A stretch of DNA of 64,000 bases from positions 271,265-335,264 of the forward strand of contig NZ_JABTYE010000003.1 in assembly GCF_013314895.1 (NCBI RefSeq), read 5' to 3'. Below, piece by piece: positions 26,628 through 34,794 of this stretch. Under the pieces are notes generated by a model. It did no database searches. It was not told the origin of the DNA and saw nothing but the letters and a program-made list of their open reading frames with translations. The DNA is from Cupriavidus gilardii (GTDB taxonomy: Bacteria; Pseudomonadota; Gammaproteobacteria; Burkholderiales; Burkholderiaceae). The number at the start of each line of letters is the position of its first letter. Position 1 is the stretch's first letter. Made by a program: the position numbers and the translations under genes.

Positions 26628-27653
26628 TCAATCATCCGTGCCGCCGCCCTGCCGCTTAACGGCACGCGCGCGCACCGCATCGACGAATTCGCGCACTTCT
26701 GCATCCACCATGTGCCCGATCTGCAGCAACGGCTCGTCGCGATAGGCCTTCAGCAGCTTGCTGCGCAGGCCCGCATCGTGATCGACCATGCGGTCGACCA
26801 GTGCATCCCAATCGCGCAGCAGCGCGCGGCTCTCGGCTGCGGCGGGGCCGGTTCCGGCCGCGATCAGCGCGCGGGCTCGCTGCGCCAACGCCTGCCATTC
26901 GGGTTCGAGCCGCTTGTCCAGGCGCGCCAGTTCGTCCGGCGACAGATGCCGCTGCCACGCCGCCATGCGCAGTTCGACGGCAGCCTCCATATAGCGCACC
27001 ATCGCGGCGTCGATACCGCCGAAGCCCTGCTGCGCGGCCAGCTTGATCATCTCGCCCCACCGGACCGCCCGCTCCATGTCGCCCTGCATCCAGCGCATCG
27101 CCAGATGCATCCAGCGTGCGGCCAGCGCTTGCGTGCCGATGGCGTGCGCCGGCCATTGCTGGCCCATCGCCTCGCGAACCTCGTTCAGCAGCGGCTGCCA
27201 TTCCGCCTCGGTAGCCATCCACTCGCGGAAGATCGTTTCGAGCTCCGCCTCGCTGAAGTACTCGCGATAGGCGCGCATCTGGCGCAGCGCCGCCAGCCAG
27301 TGCTCGATCTCGGGCTCGCCGCCCGCGGCCAGCACGGTCTGCAGCATCACCAGACGGCCGCGCAGTGCTGTCGCCCGTGCAATCTCCCGGTCGAGCGCCT
27401 CGATCTGCTGCGTGACGATGCGGTCCCGCGGCAGGCCATCGCCGGCCAGCAGTTCCCCAATGGCGGCCAGCGTCAGGCCGGACTGCCGCAGGACCTGAAT
27501 CGCATGCAGCCGCGCGACGTCGTCGCGGTTGTAGAGGCGATAGCCCGCGGCCGAGCGACCCGAGGGCTTGAGCAGGCCGATGCGGTCGTAGTGATGCAGG
27601 GCGCGGACGGTCAGGCCGGTTTGCCTGGCGAGCGCGCCGACTTTCAGCAGCAT
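26628..27653 (-). CDS. MerR-family activator with C-terminal TipAS-like effector domain
   Basis: A 341-aa regulator: N-terminal MerR winged helix (KVGALARQTGLTVRALHHYD, then RIGLLKPSGRSAAGYRLYNR), a dimerisation coiled coil (about 75-120) and a helical ligand-binding region with paired tryptophans and acidic residues (AELETIFREWMATEAEWQPL). TipAS-like domains bind hydrophobic or antibiotic-like ligands. Its stop is 104 bp upstream of the methyltransferase start, and the operator lies in that gap, so the methyltransferase is the evident target. Confidence 0.9.
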   Translation of the reverse strand: MLLKVGALARQTGLTVRALHHYDRIGLLKPSGRSAAGYRLYNRDDVARLHAIQVLRQSGLTLAAIGELLAGDGLPRDRIVTQQIEALDREIARATALRGRLVMLQTVLAAGGEPEIEHWLAALRQMRAYREYFSEAELETIFREWMATEAEWQPLLNEVREAMGQQWPAHAIGTQALAARWMHLAMRWMQGDMERAVRWGEMIKLAAQQGFGGIDAAMVRYMEAAVELRMAAWQRHLSPDELARLDKRLEPEWQALAQRARALIAAGTGPAAAESRALLRDWDALVDRMVDHDAGLRSKLLKAYRDEPLLQIGHMVDAEVREFVDAVRARAVKRQGGGTDD

Positions 27654-27719
27654 GGCGGAGCGAGAGCGAGAGAGGAATCGACGATCGACATTTGCGCGGC
27701 CCCTTGGCCGCGACGGGCG

Positions 27720-28775
27720 TCATTGTCGCTTAGTCGCGCCTGGCCTGGCAGCGGCGGTTTTCTTCGCAGCGGTTTTCTTCGCAGCGGTCTTCTTCGCAGC
27801 AGTCTTCTTTGCGGCGGTGGCTTTCTTCGCAACGGGAGCCTTCTTTGCAGCGGTGGCCTTGCCGCCATCGGTGGCAGTCCTGGCAATTACCGCCTTGGCG
27901 ACCGCCGCAGCTTTTCTCGCGGTGCTCTTTTTCGCCGGCGCCTTTGCCACCGTTTTCCCCGCCGCCGTCGACGACGCCCTGCGCCTGGCCCCGCCGCCTC
28001 CGAACTCCAGCGTGACCCACGCCGGCGCATGATCGCTCGCCTGCTCCATGCCGCGGACCCAGCGATCGACACCGGCCTCGCGAAGCGCCGGTGCCAGCGT
28101 CGCGTTCAGCAACAGATGGTCGATGCGCAGTCCCGAATTGGTCTGCCAGTGCTGCCGGAAGTAGTCCCAGAAGGTGTAGATCCGCTCGTCGGGATACCTG
28201 GCGCGCAAGGCATCGACCCATCCCTGCTCCAGCAGCCGCCGGTAGCAGGCGCGGCTTTCGGGCTGCAACAAGGCGTCCTTGAGCCAGGAACGCGGGTTGT
28301 AGATGTCGTCGTCGGTCGGCACCACGTTGTAGTCGCCGGCCAGCACGACCGGATGGCCGCTGTCATAAAGCGTGGCCGCATACTTCAGCAGCCGTTCGAA
28401 CCAGGCCAGCTTGTATTCGAATTTCGGCCCCGGCTGCGGATTGCCGTTGGGCAGATACAGACAGCCGACCAGCACGCCGTGTACTGCCGCCTCGATGTAG
28501 CGGCTCTGCTTGTCGCCATCGTCGCCCGGCAGTCCGCGCCGGCTTTCGATCGGCTCGGTCCCGCGCGACAGGATCGCCACGCCGTTCCACGACTTTTCGC
28601 CATGCCAGATCGCGCCATACCCGGCGGCACGGATCGCATCGATCGGAAAGCCGGCATCGGCGGTCTTCAATTCCTGCAGGCAGACGACGTCGGGCGCCTC
28701 GCGCTCCAGCCATTCCAGCAATGCCGGCAGGCGGGCGCGAATGCCGTTGATATTGAACGTGGCGATCTTCAGCAT
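27720..28775 (-). CDS. xthA: Exodeoxyribonuclease III with a lysine/alanine-rich histone-like tail
   Basis: AP endonuclease/3'-5' exonuclease of base-excision repair. Residues 1-258 are a complete Xth core: MLKIATFNINGIRARL, CLQELKTAD, the active-site GDYNVVPTDDDIYNP, LRIDHLLLN and EQASDHAPAWVTLEF. A further ~90 residues (261-351) are an Ala/Lys/Thr-rich tail with repeated AAKKT units, resembling bacterial histone H1-like and AlgP tails; ordinary XthA ends near 258-268. ATG 28775 is the family start. The tail should be disordered and DNA-binding. No stop or frameshift separates it, so it is a true extension. Confidence 0.92.
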   Translation of the reverse strand: MLKIATFNINGIRARLPALLEWLEREAPDVVCLQELKTADAGFPIDAIRAAGYGAIWHGEKSWNGVAILSRGTEPIESRRGLPGDDGDKQSRYIEAAVHGVLVGCLYLPNGNPQPGPKFEYKLAWFERLLKYAATLYDSGHPVVLAGDYNVVPTDDDIYNPRSWLKDALLQPESRACYRRLLEQGWVDALRARYPDERIYTFWDYFRQHWQTNSGLRIDHLLLNATLAPALREAGVDRWVRGMEQASDHAPAWVTLEFGGGGARRRASSTAAGKTVAKAPAKKSTARKAAAVAKAVIARTATDGGKATAAKKAPVAKKATAAKKTAAKKTAAKKTAAKKTAAARPGATKRQ

Positions 28776-28890
28776 GGCGATGGGCGGATGGGCTTGCCGA
28801 TGTTCCCTTTTTAGGAGAGGCGAGCGACCGCGGCAATCGGGCGGTGTCCCACAGCGGAAAACGCCGCTCCGCATTTTTTGCCCGACGGGC

Positions 28891-28919
28891 TTGTGCGTCC
28901 GCAAAAGCTTCTCTATAAT
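28891..28919 (+). promoter_or_regulatory. Sigma-70 promoter of tRNA-Val
   Basis: TTGTGC (28891-28896) and a perfect TATAAT (28914-28919) are separated by 17 bp and lie 14 bp before the mature 5' end of the tRNA. Confidence 0.75.
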
Positions 28920-28932
28920 CCGCGCCTTCCAC

Positions 28933-29009
28933 AGGCTCGTAGCTCAGCTGGTTAGAGCACCACCTTGACATGGTGGGGGTCGTTGGTTCGAGTCCAATCG
29001 AGCCTACCA
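28933..29009 (+). tRNA. tRNA-Val (anticodon GAC)
   Basis: A 77-nt cloverleaf with encoded CCA. The acceptor AGGCTCG pairs with CGAGCCT; the D arm reads GCTC-AGCTGGTTA-GAGC; the anticodon loop TTGACAT sits on the CACC/GGTG stem, giving GAC for valine GUC/GUU codons; the T arm contains GGTTCGAGTCC. It stands alone, between xthA and the MocR gene; no integrase or duplicated 3' end is visible beside it. Confidence 0.97.
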
Positions 29010-29154
29010 ACGCAAATCGACGACGGTACCGGAGGCGATAGCCATCCGGTGCCGGCGACGACCTTGCCCGCCGCGATCGCGTTCTGCATTCCGGTTTCCG
29101 CCAAGCCCCTCGTAGTTCCGACTCCGCTGGTCCCGTATCGCGATATGTCCGGGC

Positions 29155-30576
29155 CTAGCTGCGTCCGCGCCGCCCCAGCACCCGCCGCACCGCCGCCTCG
29201 AAGCGCGGATCCAGCACCGCTCCCACATTGAACCGCGCCCAGGGCGACCGCGCCTCCGGATCGACGCGAAAGACCCGCCCCGGGGCGATCATCACCTTCT
29301 GCGCCAGCAATGCCTCGGCCAGCGCCAGCGAGTCCGGCGCCTGGGGAAACGCCGCCCACAGGTACAGGCTCTGCGGCGGCCGCACCCAGACGTCGGCGCC
29401 GACGTGGTCGAACAGCGCCAACGCCTGCTCCGTGGCGTCGGCCAGCCGCGCCCGCAGTTTTGCGAGATAGCGCTGGTAATGGCCTTCGCTGAGGATCACG
29501 TCGACCGTACGCTCGCAATATTCCGAACTGCTGACATGAATCAGCGCCTTCAGGTCGGCGAGGTCGCTGGCGAGCGCGTCGTTGCAGGCGATATAGCCGA
29601 CCCGCAGCGCCGCCGAGAAGGACTTGGAGAAGCTGCCGATATAGATCGTCCGCTGCAGCTGGTCCAGTGCCGAAAGCCGCGGCAGCGTGGTCGGCTTGAA
29701 GTCCGCCAGCGCATCGTTCTCGACCACCAGCAGATTGAAGCGCTCGGCCAGTTGCAGCACGCGATAGGCCTTGGCCGCGGAAAGATCCGAGCCGGTGGGA
29801 TTGTGGCCGACCGATTGGGTGAAGAACAGCCGCGGCCGTTCACGGGTCAGGATCTGCTCGAGCGCGTCAATGTCGGGCCCATCCGCGAGCCGCGGCACGC
29901 CGACGATGCGGGCGCCGGCAAGCTTGAGCTTGCCGAACAGCGGGTAATAGCCGGGATCGTCGACCAGCACCGTACCGCCGGCCGGCACGAAATAGCGGAT
30001 CACCAGATCCAGCGCCTCGTTGGCGCCGTGCGTCAGCACGATCTGCCTGGCCTGCGCGCCGATGCCGACATCGCCGAGCTTGCGCACCAGATGGTCGCGC
30101 AGCGGGCCGAAGCCGAAGCGATTGCCATAACGGAACAGCGCCCCCAGACCGGTGCGCACGACCTTGTGGTGATAGCGGTCCAGCCTCGCCTCTGCCAGCC
30201 ATGACACCGGCGGGAAACCATCGCCGACCGCCAGCACATCGGGCCGGCTCTTCAACTGCTCGCGCATCAGCCAGACGATGTCCATCGCGCGGCCCAGCGT
30301 GCCGGCATCCTCCTCGGGCGCGGGCCGGGCTGCCACCTCCCGAACGAAGAAGCCCGAGCCGCGCCGCGGCTCGACCAGCCCGCGCGCGACCAGCAGCTCG
30401 AAGGCCGCGACGATCGTGTTCTTGCTGTAGCCGTGCAGTTGCGCCAGTTCGCGCAGCGAAGGCAGGCGATCGCCGGTGCGATACCCGCCTTCGGCGATCT
30501 GGCGGGCGATCGAATCGGCCTGCGTCGCGGCGAGCGAGGGAGATCGGCGGGCGGTACCGGGAGCGGTCGAGGTCAT
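29155..30576 (-). CDS. MocR-family (GntR/aminotransferase-like) PLP-dependent regulator
   Basis: A 473-aa regulator with an N-terminal GntR winged helix (SIARQIAEGGYRTGDRLPSL, RELAQLHGYSKNTIVAAFEL) joined to a fold-type-I aminotransferase domain. PLP contacts are seen: THGANEALDLVIRYF, FTQSVGHNPTGSDLS and the lysine in YIGSFSKSFSAALRVGYIA. MocR proteins sense PLP or amino-acid-derived ligands. It is divergent from the HMG-CoA reductase operon with a 152-bp shared promoter region containing dyads, so it is the probable regulator. ATG 30576 places the HTH normally; the longer frame is unneeded. Confidence 0.9.
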   Translation of the reverse strand: MTSTAPGTARRSPSLAATQADSIARQIAEGGYRTGDRLPSLRELAQLHGYSKNTIVAAFELLVARGLVEPRRGSGFFVREVAARPAPEEDAGTLGRAMDIVWLMREQLKSRPDVLAVGDGFPPVSWLAEARLDRYHHKVVRTGLGALFRYGNRFGFGPLRDHLVRKLGDVGIGAQARQIVLTHGANEALDLVIRYFVPAGGTVLVDDPGYYPLFGKLKLAGARIVGVPRLADGPDIDALEQILTRERPRLFFTQSVGHNPTGSDLSAAKAYRVLQLAERFNLLVVENDALADFKPTTLPRLSALDQLQRTIYIGSFSKSFSAALRVGYIACNDALASDLADLKALIHVSSSEYCERTVDVILSEGHYQRYLAKLRARLADATEQALALFDHVGADVWVRPPQSLYLWAAFPQAPDSLALAEALLAQKVMIAPGRVFRVDPEARSPWARFNVGAVLDPRFEAAVRRVLGRRGRS

Positions 30577-30649
30577 GGGACGGCGCAAAAGAGGGCGGAC
30601 GGGACGGAAAGGCAACGCAAAACCGGGCGAAAGGCCACTGTCCCCGCAA

Positions 30650-30675
30650 ACTGTACCCCTATTGACTGGTACAGT
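30650..30675. promoter_or_regulatory. Candidate MocR operator between the regulator and HMG-CoA reductase genes
   Basis: ACTGTACC-N10-GGTACAGT is a perfect interrupted dyad (30650-30657 / 30668-30675). Related ACTGT-starting units occur as direct repeats at 30637 and 30684. A TTGACT -35-like element (30663-30668) lies inside. The mix of direct and inverted repeats over a promoter matches known MocR operators such as GabR; assignment here is inference. Confidence 0.6.
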
Positions 30676-30728
30676 CACCCTAGACTGTCTCCATTCCATA
30701 CCAGAGAACCTAGAGAACGGAGACATCG

Positions 30729-32072
30729 ATGCTCGCTTCCCTCCCCTCGTCCGATGCCACTGCCGCCGCGGCCGAGCCCCGTCGCCAACCCGTCGATTCG
30801 CGCCTGCCGCGCTTCCGCGAGATGACACCGGCCCAGCGTCTGGCCGCCATCGCCGACGCGGCCGGTCTCGACGAAGACGAGCACGCCCTGCTGGCCGAGC
30901 CCGGCGCGCTTGGCGCGGCCCGCGCCGACGGCATGATCGAGAACGTGATCGGCACCTTCGAGCTGCCCTTCGGCGTGGCCGGCTATTTCCAGATCAATGG
31001 CAAGGACGTGCTGGTGCCGATGGCGGTCGAAGAACCTTCCGTAGTCGCCGCCGCCTCGTATATGGCCAAGCTCGCGCGCGGCTGCGGCGGCTTCGAGACG
31101 TCGAGCTCCGGCCCGCTGATGCGCGCGCAGGTGCAGGTGGTCGGCGTCGCCGATCCCTATGGCGCCCGGCAGGCGCTGCTGCGCCATCGCGACGAGATCC
31201 TCGCCGTGGCGAACGCGCGCGACAAGGTGTTGATCGGACTTGGTGGCGGCTGCCGCGACATCGAGGTCCATGTGTTCCCCGACACGCCGCGCGGGGCCAT
31301 GGTGGTGATGCATCTGATCGTCGACGTGCGCGACGCGATGGGCGCCAATACGGTCAATACGATGGCCGAAGCGGTATCGCCGGTGGTCGAGCGCATCACC
31401 GGCGCGGCGGTCCGGCTGCGCATCCTGTCGAACCTGGCCGACCTGCGGCTTGCCCGTGCGCGCGTGCGGCTGACGCCCGAGGCGTTGGCCACCGGCGAGC
31501 GCAGCGGCGAGGCGATCATCGAAGGCGTGCTCGACGCGTACACCTTCGCGGCGATCGACCCCTACCGCGCGGCGACACACAACAAAGGCATCATGAACGG
31601 CATCGACCCGGTCATCGTCGCGACCGGCAACGACTGGCGCGCGGTCGAGGCCGGCGCGCATGCCTATGCCTGCCGGGCGGGCCGCTACACCTCGCTGACC
31701 CACTGGGAGAAGGATGCCAGCGGCGCGCTGGTCGGCACGATCGAGTTGCCGATGCCGGTGGGACTGGTCGGCGGTGCGACCAAGACGCATCCGCTGGCAC
31801 GGCTCGCGCTGAAGATTCTCGGCGTACAAAGCGCGCAGGAACTCGGCGAGATCGCGGCCGCGGTGGGCCTGGCGCAGAATCTCGGCGCGTTGCGCGCGCT
31901 GGCCACGGAAGGCATCCAGCGCGGCCATATGGCGCTGCACGCCCGCAATATCGCACTCGTTGCCGGCGCGGTCGGTCAGGAGGTCGAACAGGTCGCGCGA
32001 CGCATGGCCGAGGAAAAGGACGTGCGTACCGATCGCGCGATCGAACTGCTGGCGCAGTTGCGGCGAGGATAG
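30729..32072 (+). CDS. mvaA: Class II (degradative) hydroxymethylglutaryl-CoA reductase
   Basis: Oxidises mevalonate to HMG-CoA in catabolism, or reduces HMG-CoA in isoprenoid synthesis. The 447-aa protein shows class II landmarks: [20 protein letters not shown], the dinucleotide region [20 protein letters not shown], the lysine in [13 protein letters not shown], and the catalytic His in [15 protein letters not shown]. Betaproteobacteria make isoprenoids by the MEP route, so a catabolic role as in Pseudomonas mevalonii is likely. ATG 30729 follows ACGGAG. Two membrane-protein genes follow on the same strand and a MocR gene is divergent. HMG-CoA lyase is not in the cluster. Confidence 0.93.
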   Translation: MLASLPSSDATAAAAEPRRQPVDSRLPRFREMTPAQRLAAIADAAGLDEDEHALLAEPGALGAARADGMIENVIGTFELPFGVAGYFQINGKDVLVPMAVEEPSVVAAASYMAKLARGCGGFETSSSGPLMRAQVQVVGVADPYGARQALLRHRDEILAVANARDKVLIGLGGGCRDIEVHVFPDTPRGAMVVMHLIVDVRDAMGANTVNTMAEAVSPVVERITGAAVRLRILSNLADLRLARARVRLTPEALATGERSGEAIIEGVLDAYTFAAIDPYRAATHNKGIMNGIDPVIVATGNDWRAVEAGAHAYACRAGRYTSLTHWEKDASGALVGTIELPMPVGLVGGATKTHPLARLALKILGVQSAQELGEIAAAVGLAQNLGALRALATEGIQRGHMALHARNIALVAGAVGQEVEQVARRMAEEKDVRTDRAIELLAQLRRG

Positions 32073-32180
32073 GGACGGATAGCAGCGGCTCGGCATGCGG
32101 GACGACGGCCGCTCTACTTCGCCGATCGCCAATAACCAAAATAGCGCCCAACGAAAACCGAGGCGCCACAGGAGACAACC

Positions 32181-32699
32181 ATGCAACCACAATCCAAGCC
32201 CACCGGCAGCCCGCTGGTCGAAGTCTGGGGCGACACAGCCAACCCACGCCATCTGGCCTGCGCCATCGTCATCGGCGGCGCCCTGAGCCTCGCCGCCTTT
32301 GCGATCGCCAGCCGCATCCTGACCGAACTGGTTCGCACGCCTGAGCTAGCCCGGGCCTACGCGATGCTGGCCGGACTGGCTGGCTGCGTGCTCGCCGGCT
32401 TCATCTGCGCCTGTCTGTTCAAGCCCAAGCGCGTGGTCACCGAGGACACCTTGTCCGATCCCGCCAGCGACACCGCGGGCGCCGCACGCGAACAGGCGCT
32501 GGACCGCCTCGCCGAAAAATCGGGCGGGCTCGGCACAATGGCCGATCTCCCCGCTGCCACAGTGCAGGAACTGCGCGAACTCCAGCTCTACGAACTGTTC
32601 GCCGCGCGCGAGCGCCGTGCCATGGCCGCCAGCAAGGCCGAAGCCGCGATACCGGAGGCCGCCGCGGCCTCCGCCCCGGCACGACCCAACGCGGCCTGA
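32181..32699 (+). CDS. Small two-helix membrane protein, probable transporter partner
   Basis: A 172-aa protein I cannot place in a family. Two hydrophobic helices (LACAIVIGGALSLAAFAIAS, about residues 26-48, and YAMLAGLAGCVLAGFICACL, about 61-82) are followed by a cytoplasmic Ala/Glu-rich tail with ELRELQLYELFAARERR. ATG 32181 has GGAGACAACC before it. It lies between mvaA and the TctA-like gene, with 22 bp to the latter, which suggests an accessory subunit in the place of TctB; sequence similarity to TctB is not evident to me. Confidence 0.8.
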   Translation: MQPQSKPTGSPLVEVWGDTANPRHLACAIVIGGALSLAAFAIASRILTELVRTPELARAYAMLAGLAGCVLAGFICACLFKPKRVVTEDTLSDPASDTAGAAREQALDRLAEKSGGLGTMADLPAATVQELRELQLYELFAARERRAMAASKAEAAIPEAAAASAPARPNAA

Positions 32700-32721
32700 C
32701 CCGCAACGCCTGGAGCGCATC

Positions 32722-34113
32722 ATGATCGAATCCACTCCCCTGCTTACGCAGATCCTCGTCGCGCTGGGCATGGGCCTGGCCGGCGCCATCGTCTTCGCGG
32801 CAATCGGCCTGGTGTCCGGCACCGACGAGACCACCACGCTCGCGCCGCTGACGCTGCTCGTCGTGCTGCTCGGCGTGCCGCCGGCCGGCGTGTTCACCTT
32901 CTTCCTGGCCGGCGCGGTCGCCAAGCATATGACGCACGCGGTGCCGACCGCCTTGCTCGGCATCCCCGGCGACACCATGGCCACGCCGCTGATGCAGGAC
33001 GCCAACCATCTGCGCAATCTCGGCGTGCCACATATCGCGCTGCGCAAGATGATTTCCGGCGCCATCGTCGCGGCGTTCTGCGCGGTGCCGCTCGCCGTGC
33101 TGTTCGCCGTGCTGCTGGCCCCGTTCGGCGCCACCATCACCAAGGCGGCGCCATGGATCTTCGTGGCGGCGGCGCTGGTGATTGCCTACGCGTCGCCCGG
33201 CCGCTGGGCCTCGGTGGCAACGCTGGTGCCCTTCGTGGTGGTGATCGTCGCGCTGCAGACCTTGACCGCGAAATTCGGCGTCAAGCTCAGCATCAGCTAT
33301 TTCCTCGGCATCGCGATCGGCCCGCTGATTGCGGACCTGTTCTCGACGCTGTCGCCGGTCGACCGTCCGCGCATGCAGCGCAAGCAAGCGCGCACCTTCA
33401 CGCTCGCGCCGGACGTCAAGGGATGGAGCGGCTATTTCCCCAATCCGCTGAAGGTGATGGACGGCACGCAGACCCGCTGGACCGTGGCGACCGCCGCGAT
33501 CTCGAGCGCGACCTTCGTGTTCAGCCCGGTGGCGATGACCGTGGTGCTGGGCGAGCTGGTCGGTTCGCGCATCAAGCACGCCTATCACCGGCTCACCACG
33601 GTGCTCAGCGCCCGCAACGGCGTCACCGAAGCGACCTATATCGCCGAGGCACTGATTCCGCTGATCGCCTTCGGCCTGCCGCTGAGCCCGGTTGCCGCAG
33701 GGCCGGCCGCCCCGCTGTTCCATGCGCCGCCCGTATTCACCGTGGATACGGCCAACGGCCAGACCCACAATCTGCACAACCTGCTGAGCCACTGGGAATT
33801 CCTTGGCTACGGTCTGCTGGCGGTGCTGCTGGCCGCGATCGTGTCGTACCCCTTCGCAATGAACTACGCGCGCCGCGCGGCCCTCTTCGTCTCGCGCCGC
33901 ATCTCGCACGAGGCCATCGTCGCGACCTTCGTCGGCCTGATCCTAGTGATCAGCGTGTGGGAAGGCCAATTGCTCGGCCTGCTGGTCATCCTGACGCTGG
34001 GCTCGATCGGCGGCCTGCTGTCGCGCGTGCTGGGCTTCAACACCGGCGTGCAGTTCATGGGGTATTACACGGCGATGCTAACGGTGCCGGCGTTGATCAA
34101 GCTGGCGGGATGA
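32722..34113 (+). CDS. TctA-like large membrane transporter subunit
   Basis: A 463-aa polytopic protein with about ten to twelve hydrophobic segments. It shows the glycine-rich signature PTALLGIPGDTMATPLMQDA, comparable to the GIPGS-type motif of TctA permeases of tripartite tricarboxylate transporters, and the Gly/Pro-rich second half (AFGLPLSPVAAGPAAPLF). No TctC-type binding protein is adjacent. Given the mvaA gene 650 bp upstream, mevalonate or a related hydroxyacid is a plausible substrate. A rho-independent terminator follows 35 bp after the stop. Confidence 0.85.
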   Translation: MIESTPLLTQILVALGMGLAGAIVFAAIGLVSGTDETTTLAPLTLLVVLLGVPPAGVFTFFLAGAVAKHMTHAVPTALLGIPGDTMATPLMQDANHLRNLGVPHIALRKMISGAIVAAFCAVPLAVLFAVLLAPFGATITKAAPWIFVAAALVIAYASPGRWASVATLVPFVVVIVALQTLTAKFGVKLSISYFLGIAIGPLIADLFSTLSPVDRPRMQRKQARTFTLAPDVKGWSGYFPNPLKVMDGTQTRWTVATAAISSATFVFSPVAMTVVLGELVGSRIKHAYHRLTTVLSARNGVTEATYIAEALIPLIAFGLPLSPVAAGPAAPLFHAPPVFTVDTANGQTHNLHNLLSHWEFLGYGLLAVLLAAIVSYPFAMNYARRAALFVSRRISHEAIVATFVGLILVISVWEGQLLGLLVILTLGSIGGLLSRVLGFNTGVQFMGYYTAMLTVPALIKLAG

Positions 34114-34147
34114 CTTTCGGGCCGCAGGCACGCCAAACGCCATTGAC

Positions 34148-34180
34148 AAAAACGGCGCGTATACCGCGCCGTTTTTTTTT
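34148..34180 (+). terminator. Rho-independent terminator of the mvaA operon
   Basis: CGGCGCG (34153-34159) pairs with CGCGCCG (34165-34171) around TATAC, flanked by five A and nine T. The A/T flanks make it usable from either strand, so it may also end the PIN/XRE transcript coming from the right. Confidence 0.92.
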
Positions 34181-34206
34181 ACCGGCATTAAACGCATGGA
34201 GACCTG

Positions 34207-34794
34207 TCAGGAATCATGGCCCTCTCGGCAGAACAGCCGGGGGAACAATGAATCTCTGTCACGTATCCATGTAGCAGGCAGGTCGCCGTTCCTTTCCAAC
34301 GCTTGGTAGATGGCTCGCACATCGGCTTTGCTTACCATCTTGGCCGCGAGCATGCGACGCAGCAGCTCATGGCCATGCATCGTCGCAATGCCGAATTCCT
34401 CCCCTAGTTGGTGCATGGCGAGATCATCCGTGACGACGATCGCTTCCTTGAGCTGACCGAAAGCCAATACGCGGCAATCCACAGGCGAGGGTGGACTTCG
34501 GTATTGGCCAGCGTTCGCGATTACCCAACCGCGTAGCACGCTTGCAGCGGCATCCAGTTGTTCTCGATCTTCACCACTCAGACGAAAGCGCTTTGCCAAG
34601 CGCTCCGATTGCAACGTGCCGTCCTGGAACCACGGAAAGGTGCTCTGCAATCGAGGGCTGCGCTCAAACTCGCGTTCGACATCCTCCAGAATGGTCAACC
34701 GATACCTCTTTTGCCCAAAGGCGACACCAAGCAGCGGCTTGACACGTTTCGCAATCCGCAGATATGCATTCGTATCAAGCAGAAGCAAGGTCAA
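34207..34794 (-). CDS. PIN-domain ribonuclease, probable toxin
   Basis: A 195-aa protein with PIN-domain acidic landmarks: LLLDTNAYLRIAKR at the N terminus, the Glu cluster LEDVEREFER, and IVVTDDLAMHQLGEEFGI. PIN nucleases are Mg-dependent RNases and frequent toxins. The start is TTG 34794, overlapping the stop of the XRE-ImmA gene by 4 bp (TTGA), so translation is coupled. It is longer than VapC toxins (about 130 aa), placing it in the larger PIN group found beside HTH/Zn-peptidase genes. The base composition is lower in GC than the neighbours. Confidence 0.85.
   Translation of the reverse strand: MTLLLLDTNAYLRIAKRVKPLLGVAFGQKRYRLTILEDVEREFERSPRLQSTFPWFQDGTLQSERLAKRFRLSGEDREQLDAAASVLRGWVIANAGQYRSPPSPVDCRVLAFGQLKEAIVVTDDLAMHQLGEEFGIATMHGHELLRRMLAAKMVSKADVRAIYQALERNGDLPATWIRDRDSLFPRLFCREGHDS

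Noticed and set aside
28933..29009. tRNA-Val as an integration site
   Set aside because: No integrase, no duplicated tRNA 3' end and no compositional change on either side.
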